This document shows positions 24,965-32,261 of a stretch of DNA of 64,000 bases, piece after piece; the first letter of the stretch is position 1, and every line of letters starts with the position of its first letter. A model generated the notes under the pieces. The model was not told where the DNA came from. It did not search any database and saw nothing but the letters and a program-made list of their open reading frames with translations. The DNA is from a virus. The translations under genes and the position numbers were made by a program. The stretch spans positions 1 to 64,000 of IMG/VR virus record IMGVR_UViG_3300042294_003292. One strand, given 5' to 3'.

Positions 24965-25528
24965 ATGGGAACTAGAGGAATCACAGAAGTAGTTTACAAT
25001 GGTGAAATTGTTGTTAGCCAGTATGGTCAATGGGACCACTACCCAAGCGGTCAGGGTATCACAGCGTTCAAGTTTCTACGCAGTCAAGAAAACATTGACA
25101 ACCTAAAGAAAAATCTTGCCCTAGTCTATGTTCCAAGTGATGACGAATACAAAGCTATTGTAAGCAAGTATTCTGATGAGCGTGGAATGATGACTATGGA
25201 ACAGGGTGATGAGTTCAACAAGATGTATCCAAGTCTAACCAGAGATACTGGTGCTGGTATCCTTGAGATTATTGCTAACGCAACTGAATCAGTCCCACTA
25301 TTTTTGGACCTAGAGTTCAAAGATGACAGACTATTCTGTGAAGGTGTTTATACAATCAACTTAGATGACAACACTTTCACAACTAGATACAATCGCTACG
25401 AAAATGACAATGATGAAGATGTTTATACTTTATCTTTTGAGCAGATTCTTTACACGGGTGAAGATGACTATCTTGAAAGAGCAAAGTGTGGAGTCTATCA
25501 GTATCAAAAGTCTGAGGCTTTAGCCTAA
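24965..25528 (+). CDS. Conserved phage protein with MGTRG N-terminus
   Basis: 187 residues. MGTRGITEVVYNGEIVVSQY followed by GQWDHYPSGQG is a signature seen at the start of many phage and bacterial hypothetical proteins (MGTRS/G...Q.D.YP.G.G), suggesting an N-terminal Ntn-like or nucleotide-binding beta sheet. The rest is acidic. Function unknown. Its own transcription unit. Confidence 0.6.
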   Translation: MGTRGITEVVYNGEIVVSQYGQWDHYPSGQGITAFKFLRSQENIDNLKKNLALVYVPSDDEYKAIVSKYSDERGMMTMEQGDEFNKMYPSLTRDTGAGILEIIANATESVPLFLDLEFKDDRLFCEGVYTINLDDNTFTTRYNRYENDNDEDVYTLSFEQILYTGEDDYLERAKCGVYQYQKSEALA

Positions 25529-25749
25529 CAAGATACCCTGCCAGCTTGACAAACTGGCGGGGATCTGCTCGGCCCCAAAACTAGGCGTTTGTCAAGTTTA
25601 CGATTATAACAATTTTTCCCCTGAATTGTTATAAATAACTTGGGCGTGGCTCTTGATAATGTCGGAGGTATGCCCTATAATTTAGGAGTAGCAAAAACGA
25701 CTACTAAATAGAAAAATCCTAGTGGAAAGACTAGGTGAAAGGAAGCAAA
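25529..25749 (+). promoter_or_regulatory. Intergenic unit d: strong hairpin, CGGCC box, TTACGA repeat, ATGTC promoter
   Basis: Nine-base-pair hairpin CCCTGCCAG/CTGGCGGGG (25536-25562, no U-tract), GCTCGGCCCC (25567-25576), TTTACGA...CCCCTGAATT (25597-25628), then TTGATA (25653-25658) abutting ATGTCggAGGTa (25659) and TATAAT (25676-25681). A 70-base leader with AGAAAAATCCTAG and GGAAAG precedes 25750-25905. Confidence 0.65.
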
Positions 25750-25905
25750 ATGGCAAATGTAATTGCCCCCGTTGTTGGCTCACAATACACTACTCAGAAA
25801 TCAGGCGTTTCTGGGATTGTTCAGGAAGTTGTCGCAAACAAGACTGGAACTTTCCGTGTCCGTCTTGATGTAAATGGGCAGCCTCGCTGGACTACTATCA
25901 AGTAA
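25750..25905 (+). CDS. 51-residue SH3-like early protein
   Basis: Begins MANVIAPVVGSQYTTQKSG; VSGIVQEVVANKTGTFRVRL and PRWTTI look like a five-stranded SH3-like barrel. GAAAGGAAGCAAA before the ATG. Possible nucleic-acid or protein binding. Confidence 0.55.
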   Translation: MANVIAPVVGSQYTTQKSGVSGIVQEVVANKTGTFRVRLDVNGQPRWTTIK

Positions 25906-25960
25906 TAAATTAGTTTGAGGGGGTAGAGTTATTTATCCTTTCGCTACCCCCTCTCCTAAA

Positions 25961-25983
25961 ATGTCTGACCCTGCCCCTATAAT
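25961..25983 (+). promoter_or_regulatory. ATGTC-type promoter for 26014-26460
   Basis: ATGTCtgACCCt at 25961, TATAAT at 25978-25983, AGAAAGTAG leader. Confidence 0.6.
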
Positions 25984-26013
25984 GTAATTACCCCAAATAG
26001 AAAGTAGAAACAA

Positions 26014-26460
26014 ATGGCTAGAACCCTGTCCGTAAAAGTTCCAACAAGCAAACTAATCGCAGACATTGAGCAGTCTATCGCTAAGATTGACGCAGACATT
26101 GAGGCGTATTCTGGATTGCGTAAGAAGTATGAAGCAGACATCAAGCAGTATGAGAAAGACCTTATTGCTTATGCTGTAAAGGCACTACAAGACCCAAACA
26201 ATGTTGGCACAGACCACAACTCTCTAATTCGTGTATCAACCAACAACTACCGCAACTCTGTATCTGTTGATTTTGATACTGAGGGTCTTGGTTTCCCAAA
26301 GAAGCCAGAAGAGCCAGCAAGACCAAATGAGAAGACCTACTTTGGTAGGGACTACACCACACGCAAGGAAATCCTAGAGAAGAACCTGCGTATTCTAAAG
26401 ATGACCTCTCAAGAGGAAGTATCAGCAAGTTCTTACTCTGCTGTGATTGACCTAATCTAA
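26014..26460 (+). CDS. Coiled-coil early protein
   Basis: 148 residues. Residues about 12-52 form an Asp/Glu/Lys coiled coil (LIADIEQSIAKIDADIEAY). A Pro-rich link (PKKPEEPARPNEK) follows, then a second helix (TTRKEILEKNLRILKM). Single-gene unit with its own promoter and downstream hairpin. No family recognised. Confidence 0.6.
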   Translation: MARTLSVKVPTSKLIADIEQSIAKIDADIEAYSGLRKKYEADIKQYEKDLIAYAVKALQDPNNVGTDHNSLIRVSTNNYRNSVSVDFDTEGLGFPKKPEEPARPNEKTYFGRDYTTRKEILEKNLRILKMTSQEEVSASSYSAVIDLI

Positions 26461-26700
26461 TTAGGGAAACGACCTGAGCAAGTCGCTAAACTGCTCTCCC
26501 CTTGGCACAAATACTGCGTGATCTGATCACCCAAAGCTGAAGCCAGGGGGATCTTCCCGTTTTTGGCTCGGGCCGCCGTTACCAAATTGTTATTTTAAGA
26601 AGTCTAATTATTTTGCCCCAGATTCTTGACAATGTCAGAGGGTGGCTGTAAAATAGTCTCAACAAACAAATAACTAATAACCCTAATAGAAAGTAGAAAA
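26461..26700 (+). promoter_or_regulatory. Intergenic unit e: terminator, GGCTCGGGCC box, consensus ATGTC promoter
   Basis: GGGA-tct-TCCC hairpin followed by GTTTTT (26545-26564), GGCTCGGGCC (26565-26574), ACCAAATTGTTA, a CCCCAGATTC remnant, then the best promoter of the family: TTGACA (26626-26631), ATGTCagAGGGt (26632), TAAAAT (26649-26654). AGAAAGTAG leader to the DUF932 gene. Confidence 0.7.
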
Positions 26701-27702
26701 ATGGCACATTTGCTAGAACAGTCCGCAACAGGCGAAACCGCTTTTGCTTCTTTTCGTGAGCCAGCTTGGCACCAGCTAGGCACAGTTTTCAATGAGGAAG
26801 TCTCAACTAACAAGATGTTGAAACTCGCACACCTTGACAACTGGAATGTTCGCTTGGAAGATGTAGCAATTCCAAATGGTTTTGAGAGTGACAAGAATTA
26901 TTTCTTCGTGACTAGAACTAACCCATTCAACAAGCAACAGAATGATGTTCTTGGCGTTGTTGGTGAAAGATACAATGTTCTTCAGAATGAAGACTTGTTT
27001 GATTTTGGTGATGCCCTGCTGGACGGCGGTCGCTGGGAGACTGCTGGTTCTATCAAGAACGGCAGACAGGTTTTCGGTTCTCTTGCTCTTGAGCGTGAAA
27101 CAGTTCTTGACCCTAACGGCGTTTCAGATGTTGTGAAGTCTTATTTGCTAATCAACACTAGCCACGACGGCTCAGTTGCTATTCAGGCTTCTATCACACC
27201 TGTTCGTGTTGTATGTGCTAACACTCTAAACCTTGCTCTTGGTAAAGGCAACAGAGGTGTCAAGCAGTCTTTCAAGATTCGCCACACCCAAACCGCTTCA
27301 GGCAAAGTTGCTCAGGCTCGTGAGGCTCTTGGTCTTGCTAATAAGTATCTTGATGAGTTTGACAAGCTTGCTCAGTCTATGATTGAAAAAGAATTGACTA
27401 AGGCTCAGTTTGACAAGATTGTTGAGCTGGCTTACCCAAAGCCAGACAAAGATACCAAAGGTGCTGTCAAGAAGTGGGAAAACAAAACAGACATTCTTCA
27501 GAGTATCTATGTTGGTTCAACTAACGGAATGATTGCTGGAACTGCTTGGGGTGCTTTCAATGCTCTAACTGAGAGACTAGACTGGTATCGCACTGCTAGA
27601 GGTGGCTCTAACGAATCTATTCTAGCAGCTGCTTCTGGTTTTGACCCTGTGACTACCGCAGAAAAAAACAGACTGCTTCAGTTGGTCTTGGCTAACAGCT
27701 AA
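26701..27702 (+). CDS. DUF932-family protein
   Basis: 333 residues. The order of blocks (FREPAWHQLGT, WNVRLEDVAIPNG, VVGERYNVLQNEDLFDFGDAL, FGSLALERE, SYLLINTSHDGSVAIQASITPVRVVCANTLNLAL, FKIRHT, NGMIAGTAWGAFNALTERLDWY) matches DUF932/phage-plasmid LGT_TIGR03299-type proteins. These occur in many phages and plasmids; no activity is established. It has the strongest promoter of the region, so it is probably an abundant early product. Confidence 0.8.
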   Translation: MAHLLEQSATGETAFASFREPAWHQLGTVFNEEVSTNKMLKLAHLDNWNVRLEDVAIPNGFESDKNYFFVTRTNPFNKQQNDVLGVVGERYNVLQNEDLFDFGDALLDGGRWETAGSIKNGRQVFGSLALERETVLDPNGVSDVVKSYLLINTSHDGSVAIQASITPVRVVCANTLNLALGKGNRGVKQSFKIRHTQTASGKVAQAREALGLANKYLDEFDKLAQSMIEKELTKAQFDKIVELAYPKPDKDTKGAVKKWENKTDILQSIYVGSTNGMIAGTAWGAFNALTERLDWYRTARGGSNESILAAASGFDPVTTAEKNRLLQLVLANS

Positions 27703-27895
27703 CCAAAAGTCCTGGGCATGACCAAAAACTGCCCTCCATTCACACTTGACAAGATCGCAATTTTCGGGCCGAGCGCCTAAAGTAAAATTAGTTAATAAAA
27801 AATACCAATTACGAAGTGGTAAATAATTTCCCAGAAATCTTGATAATGTCAGAGGCAACCACTATAATGTAACTACCCTAAAAGAAAGTAGACAA
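27703..27895 (+). promoter_or_regulatory. Intergenic unit f: hairpin, CGGGCCGAGC box, TTACGA repeat, ATGTC promoter
   Basis: GGGCA/TGCCC hairpin (27714-27718 with 27730-27734), CGGGCCGAGC (27765-27774), ATTACGA-15 bases-CCCAGAAATC (27808-27839), TTGATA (27840-27845), ATGTCagAGGCa (27846), TATAAT (27863-27868), AGAAAGTAG leader. Confidence 0.7.
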
Positions 27896-28081
27896 ATGCC
27901 CAAATACTATGTAAAGATGCGTATTGACTTTGCTGGAGAAATTGAAGCAGAATCTAAAGAGGCAGCAGAAGACCTAGCTTGGACTAGCTGGGGTGATTCA
28001 ATGGACAATGAAATAACCTATGATGGTGTTTATGACATTGACGTTGAGGAAATTGAGGATGACGAGGAAGACGAGGAATAA
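27896..28081 (+). CDS. Acidic small early protein
   Basis: 61 residues: KYYVKMRIDFAGEIEAESKE, a beta-alpha-beta type start, and a very acidic end (EEIEDDEEDEE). Similar layout to 28619-28753 and 30012-30182 (YVVTYTAEYVVEALDEEEA; YKIQREYTNWEEITVEADSE), so a small paralogous family is likely. DNA-mimic or protein-binding roles are possible. Confidence 0.6.
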   Translation: MPKYYVKMRIDFAGEIEAESKEAAEDLAWTSWGDSMDNEITYDGVYDIDVEEIEDDEEDEE

Positions 28082-28104
28082 ATGTCCTACCCTAGTGTTA
28101 TAGT
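28082..28104 (+). promoter_or_regulatory. Possible ATGTC-type promoter overlapping a start codon
   Basis: ATGTCctACCCt begins at the ATG of 28082-28477; TATAGT at 28099-28104. Transcripts would start inside the gene. Confidence 0.3.
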
Positions 28105-28477
28105 GGATACTATGAATGCCCCTGTTGAATGCCCCAATCACAATGGTTCTTTTGACTGTAATCCTTTTTGTCGTTTGTGTGAGGGAAACCAGGAAACAAC
28201 TCTAGACGAAATGCTATACCAAGCAGATTCAGTATCGTTTGATGGTTGTCACAAAATCTATCTAAACATGGACGCCAAGCAGACTGAGAAGATGGTTGGC
28301 TATGGTTATGACAAGACTATTAGTGATACACCTGCTGCCATGAAAGACCTAGTCTTTTCTTGGTATGAAGATTCTTGTAGTCTCAGATTCATTGACGCTG
28401 TATTTACTGATGACGACGAGACTGACAAGTTTATTACTGTTATTGGACAATTCTTTGGAGAGGACGAAGACGAATGA
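28082..28477 (+). CDS. Cys-rich acidic early protein
   Basis: 131 residues. CPNHNGSFDCNPFCRLCEGN near residue 18 is a compact Cys/His zinc-binding cluster; the rest is acidic and ends FGEDEDE. The stop of the upstream gene abuts the ATG. Unknown function. Confidence 0.6.
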   Translation: MSYPSVIVDTMNAPVECPNHNGSFDCNPFCRLCEGNQETTLDEMLYQADSVSFDGCHKIYLNMDAKQTEKMVGYGYDKTISDTPAAMKDLVFSWYEDSCSLRFIDAVFTDDDETDKFITVIGQFFGEDEDE

Positions 28478-28614
28478 AAGAGTGGACTCAGTTCATAAAC
28501 AAGACTGACAAGAATGAGTTTGAGACTTTGCTAGCAGACATAATGTCAGAGGCTCTTGCTAAAATAGACTCTATCCCTGATGAAGAATTAGAAAGGCTAG
28601 TTGACTGTGAGTAG
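28474..28614 (+). CDS. 46-residue early peptide
   Basis: ATGA overlap with the previous gene. KEWTQFINKTDKNEFETLLA helix, acidic end. Contains an ATGTC promoter motif inside (28543). Confidence 0.55.
   Translation: MKEWTQFINKTDKNEFETLLADIMSEALAKIDSIPDEELERLVDCE
28543..28565 (+). promoter_or_regulatory. Intragenic ATGTC-type promoter
   Basis: ATGTCagAGGCt at 28543 and TAAAAT at 28560-28565 inside 28474-28614; would serve the chain from 28619 onward. Confidence 0.45.
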
Positions 28615-28618
28615 TCCT

Positions 28619-28753
28619 ATGAAAAAGTATGTAGTTACTTATACCGCTGAGTATGTGGTAGAAGCTCTTGACGAAGAAGAAGCTATTGACCAAGCGATAG
28701 AGATACACTTTGAATTACCTGACGGAAGCTGGGAGGCAACTCTTGAAAACTAA
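28619..28753 (+). CDS. 44-residue acidic early protein
   Basis: Begins MKKYVVTYTAEYVVEALDEE. Same beta-helix layout as 27896-28081. Ends within the start region of 28743-28931. Unknown. Confidence 0.55.
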   Translation: MKKYVVTYTAEYVVEALDEEEAIDQAIEIHFELPDGSWEATLEN

Positions 28754-28931
28754 TGAAGAAATCATTGAGTATCTTACTAAAGACATTCAAGAGCTAATGC
28801 CTGAGAGAGAGTCTCTTGACATCAACGATTCCTATGGCGACTACCTTGATGGCATCATTGGTAGAAGCCAGTCTGTCCTAAGAATGATGGGTGTTCCAGA
28901 AGTTCTTATCCCGCAGAATGGAGACTGCTAA
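28743..28931 (+). CDS. Small helical early protein
   Basis: 62 residues. TTG start at 28743 behind GGGAGG; the frame is open further upstream but lacks a start with ribosome site. YLTKDIQELMPERESLDIND, then GRSQSVLRMMGVPE. Overlaps the previous gene by 11 bases. Confidence 0.55.
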   Translation: MKTNEEIIEYLTKDIQELMPERESLDINDSYGDYLDGIIGRSQSVLRMMGVPEVLIPQNGDC

Positions 28932-29071
28932 TGTATAGCAAGATTTGGACTGTTGAGAAAGATGGAGAACACGTTCCGATTGTCTTTGTTACAAAGAAAG
29001 ACGCTGTGGAGTGGATAGCAGAAAAAGAGAATCCAGATAAGTACACATACTACAAGGAGACAGATAAGTAA
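28931..29071 (+). CDS. 46-residue early protein
   Basis: Begins MYSKIWTVEKDGEHVPIVFV; a beta hairpin followed by an AVEWIAEKE helix, then YTYYKETDK. Starts and ends with one-base TAATG overlaps. Confidence 0.55.
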   Translation: MYSKIWTVEKDGEHVPIVFVTKKDAVEWIAEKENPDKYTYYKETDK

Positions 29072-29247
29072 TGGCTGTATCAGAGATGGAACAGATTGGC
29101 TATGAGCAGGGTATGGTTGATACCCTTGCTTATGTAGAAAGAACAATAACAAAAGCTATGGACAATCCTGCGATGGACATCTTGACACCACGACAGGTAC
29201 TGGGTATACTATTGGCATCTATCAGAATACAAGAAGAGGACGAATAA
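29071..29247 (+). CDS. 58-residue helical early protein
   Basis: EMEQIGYEQGMVDTLAYVER and PRQVLGILLASIRIQEEDE helices. The G-x-x-x-x-L-A-Y-V-E-R pattern recalls the small Gly/Glu/Arg proteins at 34.6-36.6 kb (RIIELL-type). Coupled to neighbours on both sides. Confidence 0.55.
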   Translation: MAVSEMEQIGYEQGMVDTLAYVERTITKAMDNPAMDILTPRQVLGILLASIRIQEEDE

Positions 29248-29460
29248 ATGGCTTGGGTAACTAACGATGGTGAATACAATGGCTCTTCCCTTGTGTTGGA
29301 GTTTGACTTCAATGCCCTCAACGAACAGCAGTGGTCTAACCTAGAGGACATGTCTTCTATGGACAGGCTTGACTATGTTGAGGCTATCCTTGCTGGAGAT
29401 GACGACAAAGTTCGTCACATTGAGCTTGATAACTTTACAGAGGAGTGGGGTCTGGAGTAA
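29248..29460 (+). CDS. Acidic small early protein
   Basis: 70 residues: LVLEFDFNALNEQQWSNLED, then helices and EEWGLE. Last gene of the 27.9-29.5 kb operon. Unknown. Confidence 0.55.
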   Translation: MAWVTNDGEYNGSSLVLEFDFNALNEQQWSNLEDMSSMDRLDYVEAILAGDDDKVRHIELDNFTEEWGLE

Positions 29461-29602
29461 TCCAGGCCTTACGGCCTCGGGCCATCTTAATATAAACTGT
29501 TTAACCCCAAAAAACCTTTACGATCCTTTGAAAAATTTTCCCAGATCTATTGACAATGTCGTAGGGTTAGTGTATAGTAATAGCTAGTAGGAAGGAAACC
29601 CA
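29461..29602 (+). promoter_or_regulatory. Intergenic unit g: hairpin, CTCGGGCC box, TTACGA repeat, consensus ATGTC promoter
   Basis: AGGCC-ttac-GGCCT hairpin (29464-29477) running into GGCCTCGGGCC (29473-29483), TTTACGA-16 bases-CCCAGATCT (29515-29547), TTGACA (29550-29555), ATGTCgtAGGGt (29556), TATAGT (29573-29578), GGAAGGAA ribosome site. Confidence 0.7.
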
Positions 29603-29998
29603 ATGAGACAATCTGTCATGGTAAATAAAATTGATACTGATAAGCTAACCAAGCTGTTGTATTGGAAGGCTGTTGAGGTTGGATCTGATTCAAGACCTGA
29701 AGGTGAATCAATGGTTGTTGTCAATACCCCAAAAGGTTTAGCTACCGTATGCCATGAAGGCGTTGGATGGTGGAAGAATGACGACAACAAGTACCTTGTA
29801 GGTGGCTACATTGGATACAGCAACCCTACGTACTACATCACAGAAGATGAATTACTATCCTGTTTGTCAGATGAGATGGTAGATCTAGCAAGTTTTATAA
29901 ATACCTTTGGGGATAGGCTAGAGAACAACTACAGCTTATGGTACCACCAGGTAAAGGACACCCCACAAAATGTCAGTGGGTTGGCGTATAATCATTAA
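29603..29998 (+). CDS. Early protein of unknown function
   Basis: 131 residues: a mixed alpha/beta protein with VVVNTPKGLATVCHEGVGWW and GGYIGYSNPTYYI. Its end holds the ATGTC promoter of the next gene. No family recognised. Confidence 0.6.
   Translation: MRQSVMVNKIDTDKLTKLLYWKAVEVGSDSRPEGESMVVVNTPKGLATVCHEGVGWWKNDDNKYLVGGYIGYSNPTYYITEDELLSCLSDEMVDLASFINTFGDRLENNYSLWYHQVKDTPQNVSGLAYNH
29970..29992 (+). promoter_or_regulatory. ATGTC-type promoter for 30012-30286
   Basis: ATGTCagTGGGt at 29970, TATAAT at 29987-29992, AGAAAGGAAAGTAG leader. Confidence 0.6.
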
Positions 29999-30011
29999 GA
30001 AAGGAAAGTAG

Positions 30012-30182
30012 ATGCCCCTCTATAAAATACAACGAGAGTACACCAACTGGGAAGAGATTACAGTTGAGGCTGATTCAGAAGACCAGGCACTGGAGCTGGC
30101 TGAGGATGAAGATACATGGGAGTATGCATATGATGTTAACTCATATAATTACACAGGCGAGACATGGATTGAGGAACAGTAA
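30012..30182 (+). CDS. 56-residue acidic early protein
   Basis: YKIQREYTNWEEITVEADSE, then a Glu/Asp-rich helix and aromatic end (YAYDVNSYNYTGETW). Third member of the acidic beta-helix set with 27896 and 28619. Confidence 0.55.
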   Translation: MPLYKIQREYTNWEEITVEADSEDQALELAEDEDTWEYAYDVNSYNYTGETWIEEQ

Positions 30183-30286
30183 TGGCAAAGCACGTACACT
30201 ACTATAGCTATGGCGCTTGCACCTGGTGTGGCAAGAAGGTCAACAAAGGCCTTGGCGTGGATCTATACCGTGGAAAAAAAGTTTAA
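30182..30286 (+). CDS. 34-residue CxxC peptide
   Basis: KHVHYYSYGACTWCGKKVNK: one CTWC pair plus two His could form a zinc site; basic end. Coupled by TAATG to the upstream gene. Confidence 0.5.
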   Translation: MAKHVHYYSYGACTWCGKKVNKGLGVDLYRGKKV

Positions 30287-30295
30287 GAACCCTCT

Positions 30296-30324
30296 TGACA
30301 AAACCCCAGAAATTTGAGACAATA
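30296..30324 (+). promoter_or_regulatory. Promoter for 30353-31649
   Basis: TTGACA at about 30296-30301 and a GACAAT-type -10 about 17-18 bases on; no ATGTC element, so it differs from its neighbours. GAGAAAGTATAA leader follows. Confidence 0.45.
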
Positions 30325-30352
30325 GTTTTACCCTAGAGAAAGTATAACCCCA

Positions 30353-30877
30353 ATGCACGTAATACAATACATTGCAACAAAAGCAGATGACACCAGCCAT
30401 GCATTCAACTCTGTCAAAAACTATCTTGAGGAACAGCTAGGTAGCGGAGACAACTACAACACTTGGTATGACTGGTTCATAACAGGCGGAGGACGTTGGG
30501 CCTCTGGAGAAGACAATCAGTATAACGATAACTATCAGGGTGATGTAGTTCATCAGTCTGACCCTAAGTTTGAGGAATACCTAGATACCGCTCACAAATA
30601 CAGGCAGCAGGAGCTATCAGAGTATGAGGCTCAGGCACGTAAGATAAATCTAACAGAACTATTAGACAGCCTTCAAGACTTTGAGTTTGACCACTTCAAG
30701 GCTGGTATGGAGCTATACCCTATTAAGAAGCTGTATGACCTATGCATGGGTGTATGGGACTATCAGTCTTACTTCTTTGACATTGATAACGATAGCACCA
30801 GCAGAAAATATATGCGTGAAAGTATTGACAAAGGAGCAGATAGCTGGTATCTTGTTCCTGTGGACTTCCATTTTTAG
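30353..30877 (+). CDS. Early protein of unknown function
   Basis: 174 residues, rich in Asp, Tyr and Trp (NYNTWYDWFITGGGRWASGE). Mixed helix and loop, acidic. First of a three-gene operon (30353, 30890, 31287). No family recognised. Confidence 0.6.
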   Translation: MHVIQYIATKADDTSHAFNSVKNYLEEQLGSGDNYNTWYDWFITGGGRWASGEDNQYNDNYQGDVVHQSDPKFEEYLDTAHKYRQQELSEYEAQARKINLTELLDSLQDFEFDHFKAGMELYPIKKLYDLCMGVWDYQSYFFDIDNDSTSRKYMRESIDKGADSWYLVPVDFHF

Positions 30878-30889
30878 AAAGTAGGAGCA

Positions 30890-31306
30890 ATGGAAATGAC
30901 AAAAGTAGAACCGCAGTACACAGAGTATCAGGGCTGGAATGAGTGGGCTGATAAGTACAAGCCAATCAAAAACCATCTTGTTTCTGACCCAGACCAGCAG
31001 ATGTTTGAGACCTATGGCGAAGAGCTGGAGTATGTTCAGTCTGTTGAGCCTAACCGTATCTGGACCTACCTACAGGGAGACATGTCTGACCTTATTTGCG
31101 CAGGCTATCACTTTGTAAACAGGATTGGTTACTACATCACTGAGGTACCTTGGACCAACGAAGATGACTATGTCCTTCTATCAGTAGAAGAAGAGTGTAA
31201 GTGTTACAGCGAAGACGAAGATGTCATGGCAACCCGCAACGATGAGTATGGGGACCCAAGCTGTGTAGAGTGCGAAGGGTATGGATATGTCACAAACTAT
31301 GTATAG
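30890..31306 (+). CDS. Acidic protein with C-terminal Cys pairs
   Basis: 138 residues. The C-terminus has ECKCYSEDED...SCVECEGYGYV, a CxC plus CxxC that resembles a half DnaJ-type zinc knuckle. AGTAGGAGC before the ATG. Overlaps the next gene. Confidence 0.6.
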   Translation: MEMTKVEPQYTEYQGWNEWADKYKPIKNHLVSDPDQQMFETYGEELEYVQSVEPNRIWTYLQGDMSDLICAGYHFVNRIGYYITEVPWTNEDDYVLLSVEEECKCYSEDEDVMATRNDEYGDPSCVECEGYGYVTNYV

Positions 31307-31649
31307 AAACAAGAACAGAAACAAGACTCTTATTGACTATGACCTTAACATCTACATGCCTGAAGAGTACGACGACATATCAGATGAGTACTACTTTGAC
31401 CCAAGTAACTGGAAGATTCATGTCTACATTGTTAACGACCGTGGCCACGAGGAATGGGATGAGCCGTTGCATCTGACAGCTGAAGAGATTAGGCACCTAG
31501 GCCTAAACAGGGAATCGTACTTCAAAGACGAACAAGACGTCTGGTACGGCCTGGAGGGATTTAGGTTAGACTATTGGGATAGGATGTCCGATAGGCTGAA
31601 GGAATATTTCGATCGCCTGCCTAAGTACGTAGAGGACGTAGGTCCATAA
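31287..31649 (+). CDS. Acidic early protein
   Basis: 120 residues from ATG 31287, which sits seven bases behind GAAGGG; an ATG at 31281 is too close. Asp/Tyr rich (YMPEEYDDISDEYYFDPSNW), ends in a helix. Unknown; last gene before a hairpin array. Confidence 0.55.
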   Translation: MSQTMYRNKNRNKTLIDYDLNIYMPEEYDDISDEYYFDPSNWKIHVYIVNDRGHEEWDEPLHLTAEEIRHLGLNRESYFKDEQDVWYGLEGFRLDYWDRMSDRLKEYFDRLPKYVEDVGP

Positions 31650-31661
31650 TTAAATAAGGAT

Positions 31662-31767
31662 TGATGCGTTGAGCTGAGCTCCGCATCATGTGAGATACGA
31701 CAGTTAGGGGTAGCTAGCGTATCTCAAGGGGTGTCAAGACTTTTCCTACTTTCAGTCTTGACACCCC
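31662..31767 (+). other. Array of three perfect inverted repeats
   Basis: TGATGCG/CGCATCA (31662-31668, 31682-31688), GAGATACG/CGTATCTC (31692-31699, 31718-31725) and a 14-bp GGGGTGTCAAGACT/AGTCTTGACACCCC (31728-31741, 31754-31767, 12-base loop). The last contains the -35 of the next promoter. Could be a structured RNA, terminator pair plus operator, or recombination site. Confidence 0.7.
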
Positions 31768-31786
31768 CACCAATTTGTGGGATAAT
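31758..31786 (+). promoter_or_regulatory. Promoter overlapping the 14-bp inverted repeat
   Basis: TTGACA (31758-31763), 17 bases, GATAAT (31781-31786). Dimeric binding to the inverted repeat would cover the -35 box. Confidence 0.7.
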
Positions 31787-31807
31787 ACACATAGGAGAAT
31801 AACCAGA

Positions 31808-32002
31808 TTGAGAATGAGTGATGAGGAAAAGGTCGCAGTAAAAATCACTGGACTTCTCTCTGACCATAGGCTAAACTTAGATAGGGTTGGCTTGTATGTG
31901 GCAAGAGAAGAACCAAGTAGCAATTACAGACGACTGATGATTGTGGCGGAAGCCGCTGATGAAGAATGGGAGAGTAGGTATGGCAGACACGACAGAGTAT
32001 AG
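31808..32002 (+). CDS. Small early protein
   Basis: 64 residues. TTG 31808 (behind AGGAG) or ATG 31814 are the possible starts. SDEEKVAVKITGLLSDHRLN then a Tyr/Arg/Glu-rich end. Overlaps the next gene by 23 bases. Unknown. Confidence 0.5.
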   Translation: MRMSDEEKVAVKITGLLSDHRLNLDRVGLYVAREEPSSNYRRLMIVAEAADEEWESRYGRHDRV

Positions 32003-32261
32003 AACACAGATAGAAGTCCTAGCAGAACTTTGGATGGACTATCGTGATGACGAAGCATTTGCCGAATTGTTTGAGTATGCTGATTTGGGCTTTCCCCTTT
32101 CCTATGCTCTGGACAACGGAGTTGTGGATTCAACTGTTCACGCAGAGAAACTTATCGAAAGCACATTTGATTTGCTACTCAAACTTCTTGCCGTTGAGGA
32201 CACAGGGTTTGAGAGCCTGAACGATTTGCTTGACACAGCTGAGCAGAAGAATCAAAAGTAA
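31980..32261 (+). CDS. Small helical protein, paralogue of 37765-38034
   Basis: 93 residues. AELWMDYRDDEAFAELFEYA, DLGFPLSYALDNGVV and VEDTGFESLNDLL align block by block with the protein at 37765-38034 (ADLWMNHREADIFLDFVEYN, VEDTGFNSLSDL). All-helical. Similar small proteins are frequent in actinophages; function unknown. Confidence 0.65.
   Translation: MADTTEYRTQIEVLAELWMDYRDDEAFAELFEYADLGFPLSYALDNGVVDSTVHAEKLIESTFDLLLKLLAVEDTGFESLNDLLDTAEQKNQK

Noticed and set aside
25545-25550. TTGACA in unit d as a -35 box
   Set aside because: It lies in the loop of the hairpin 25536-25562 and has no -10 at proper distance.
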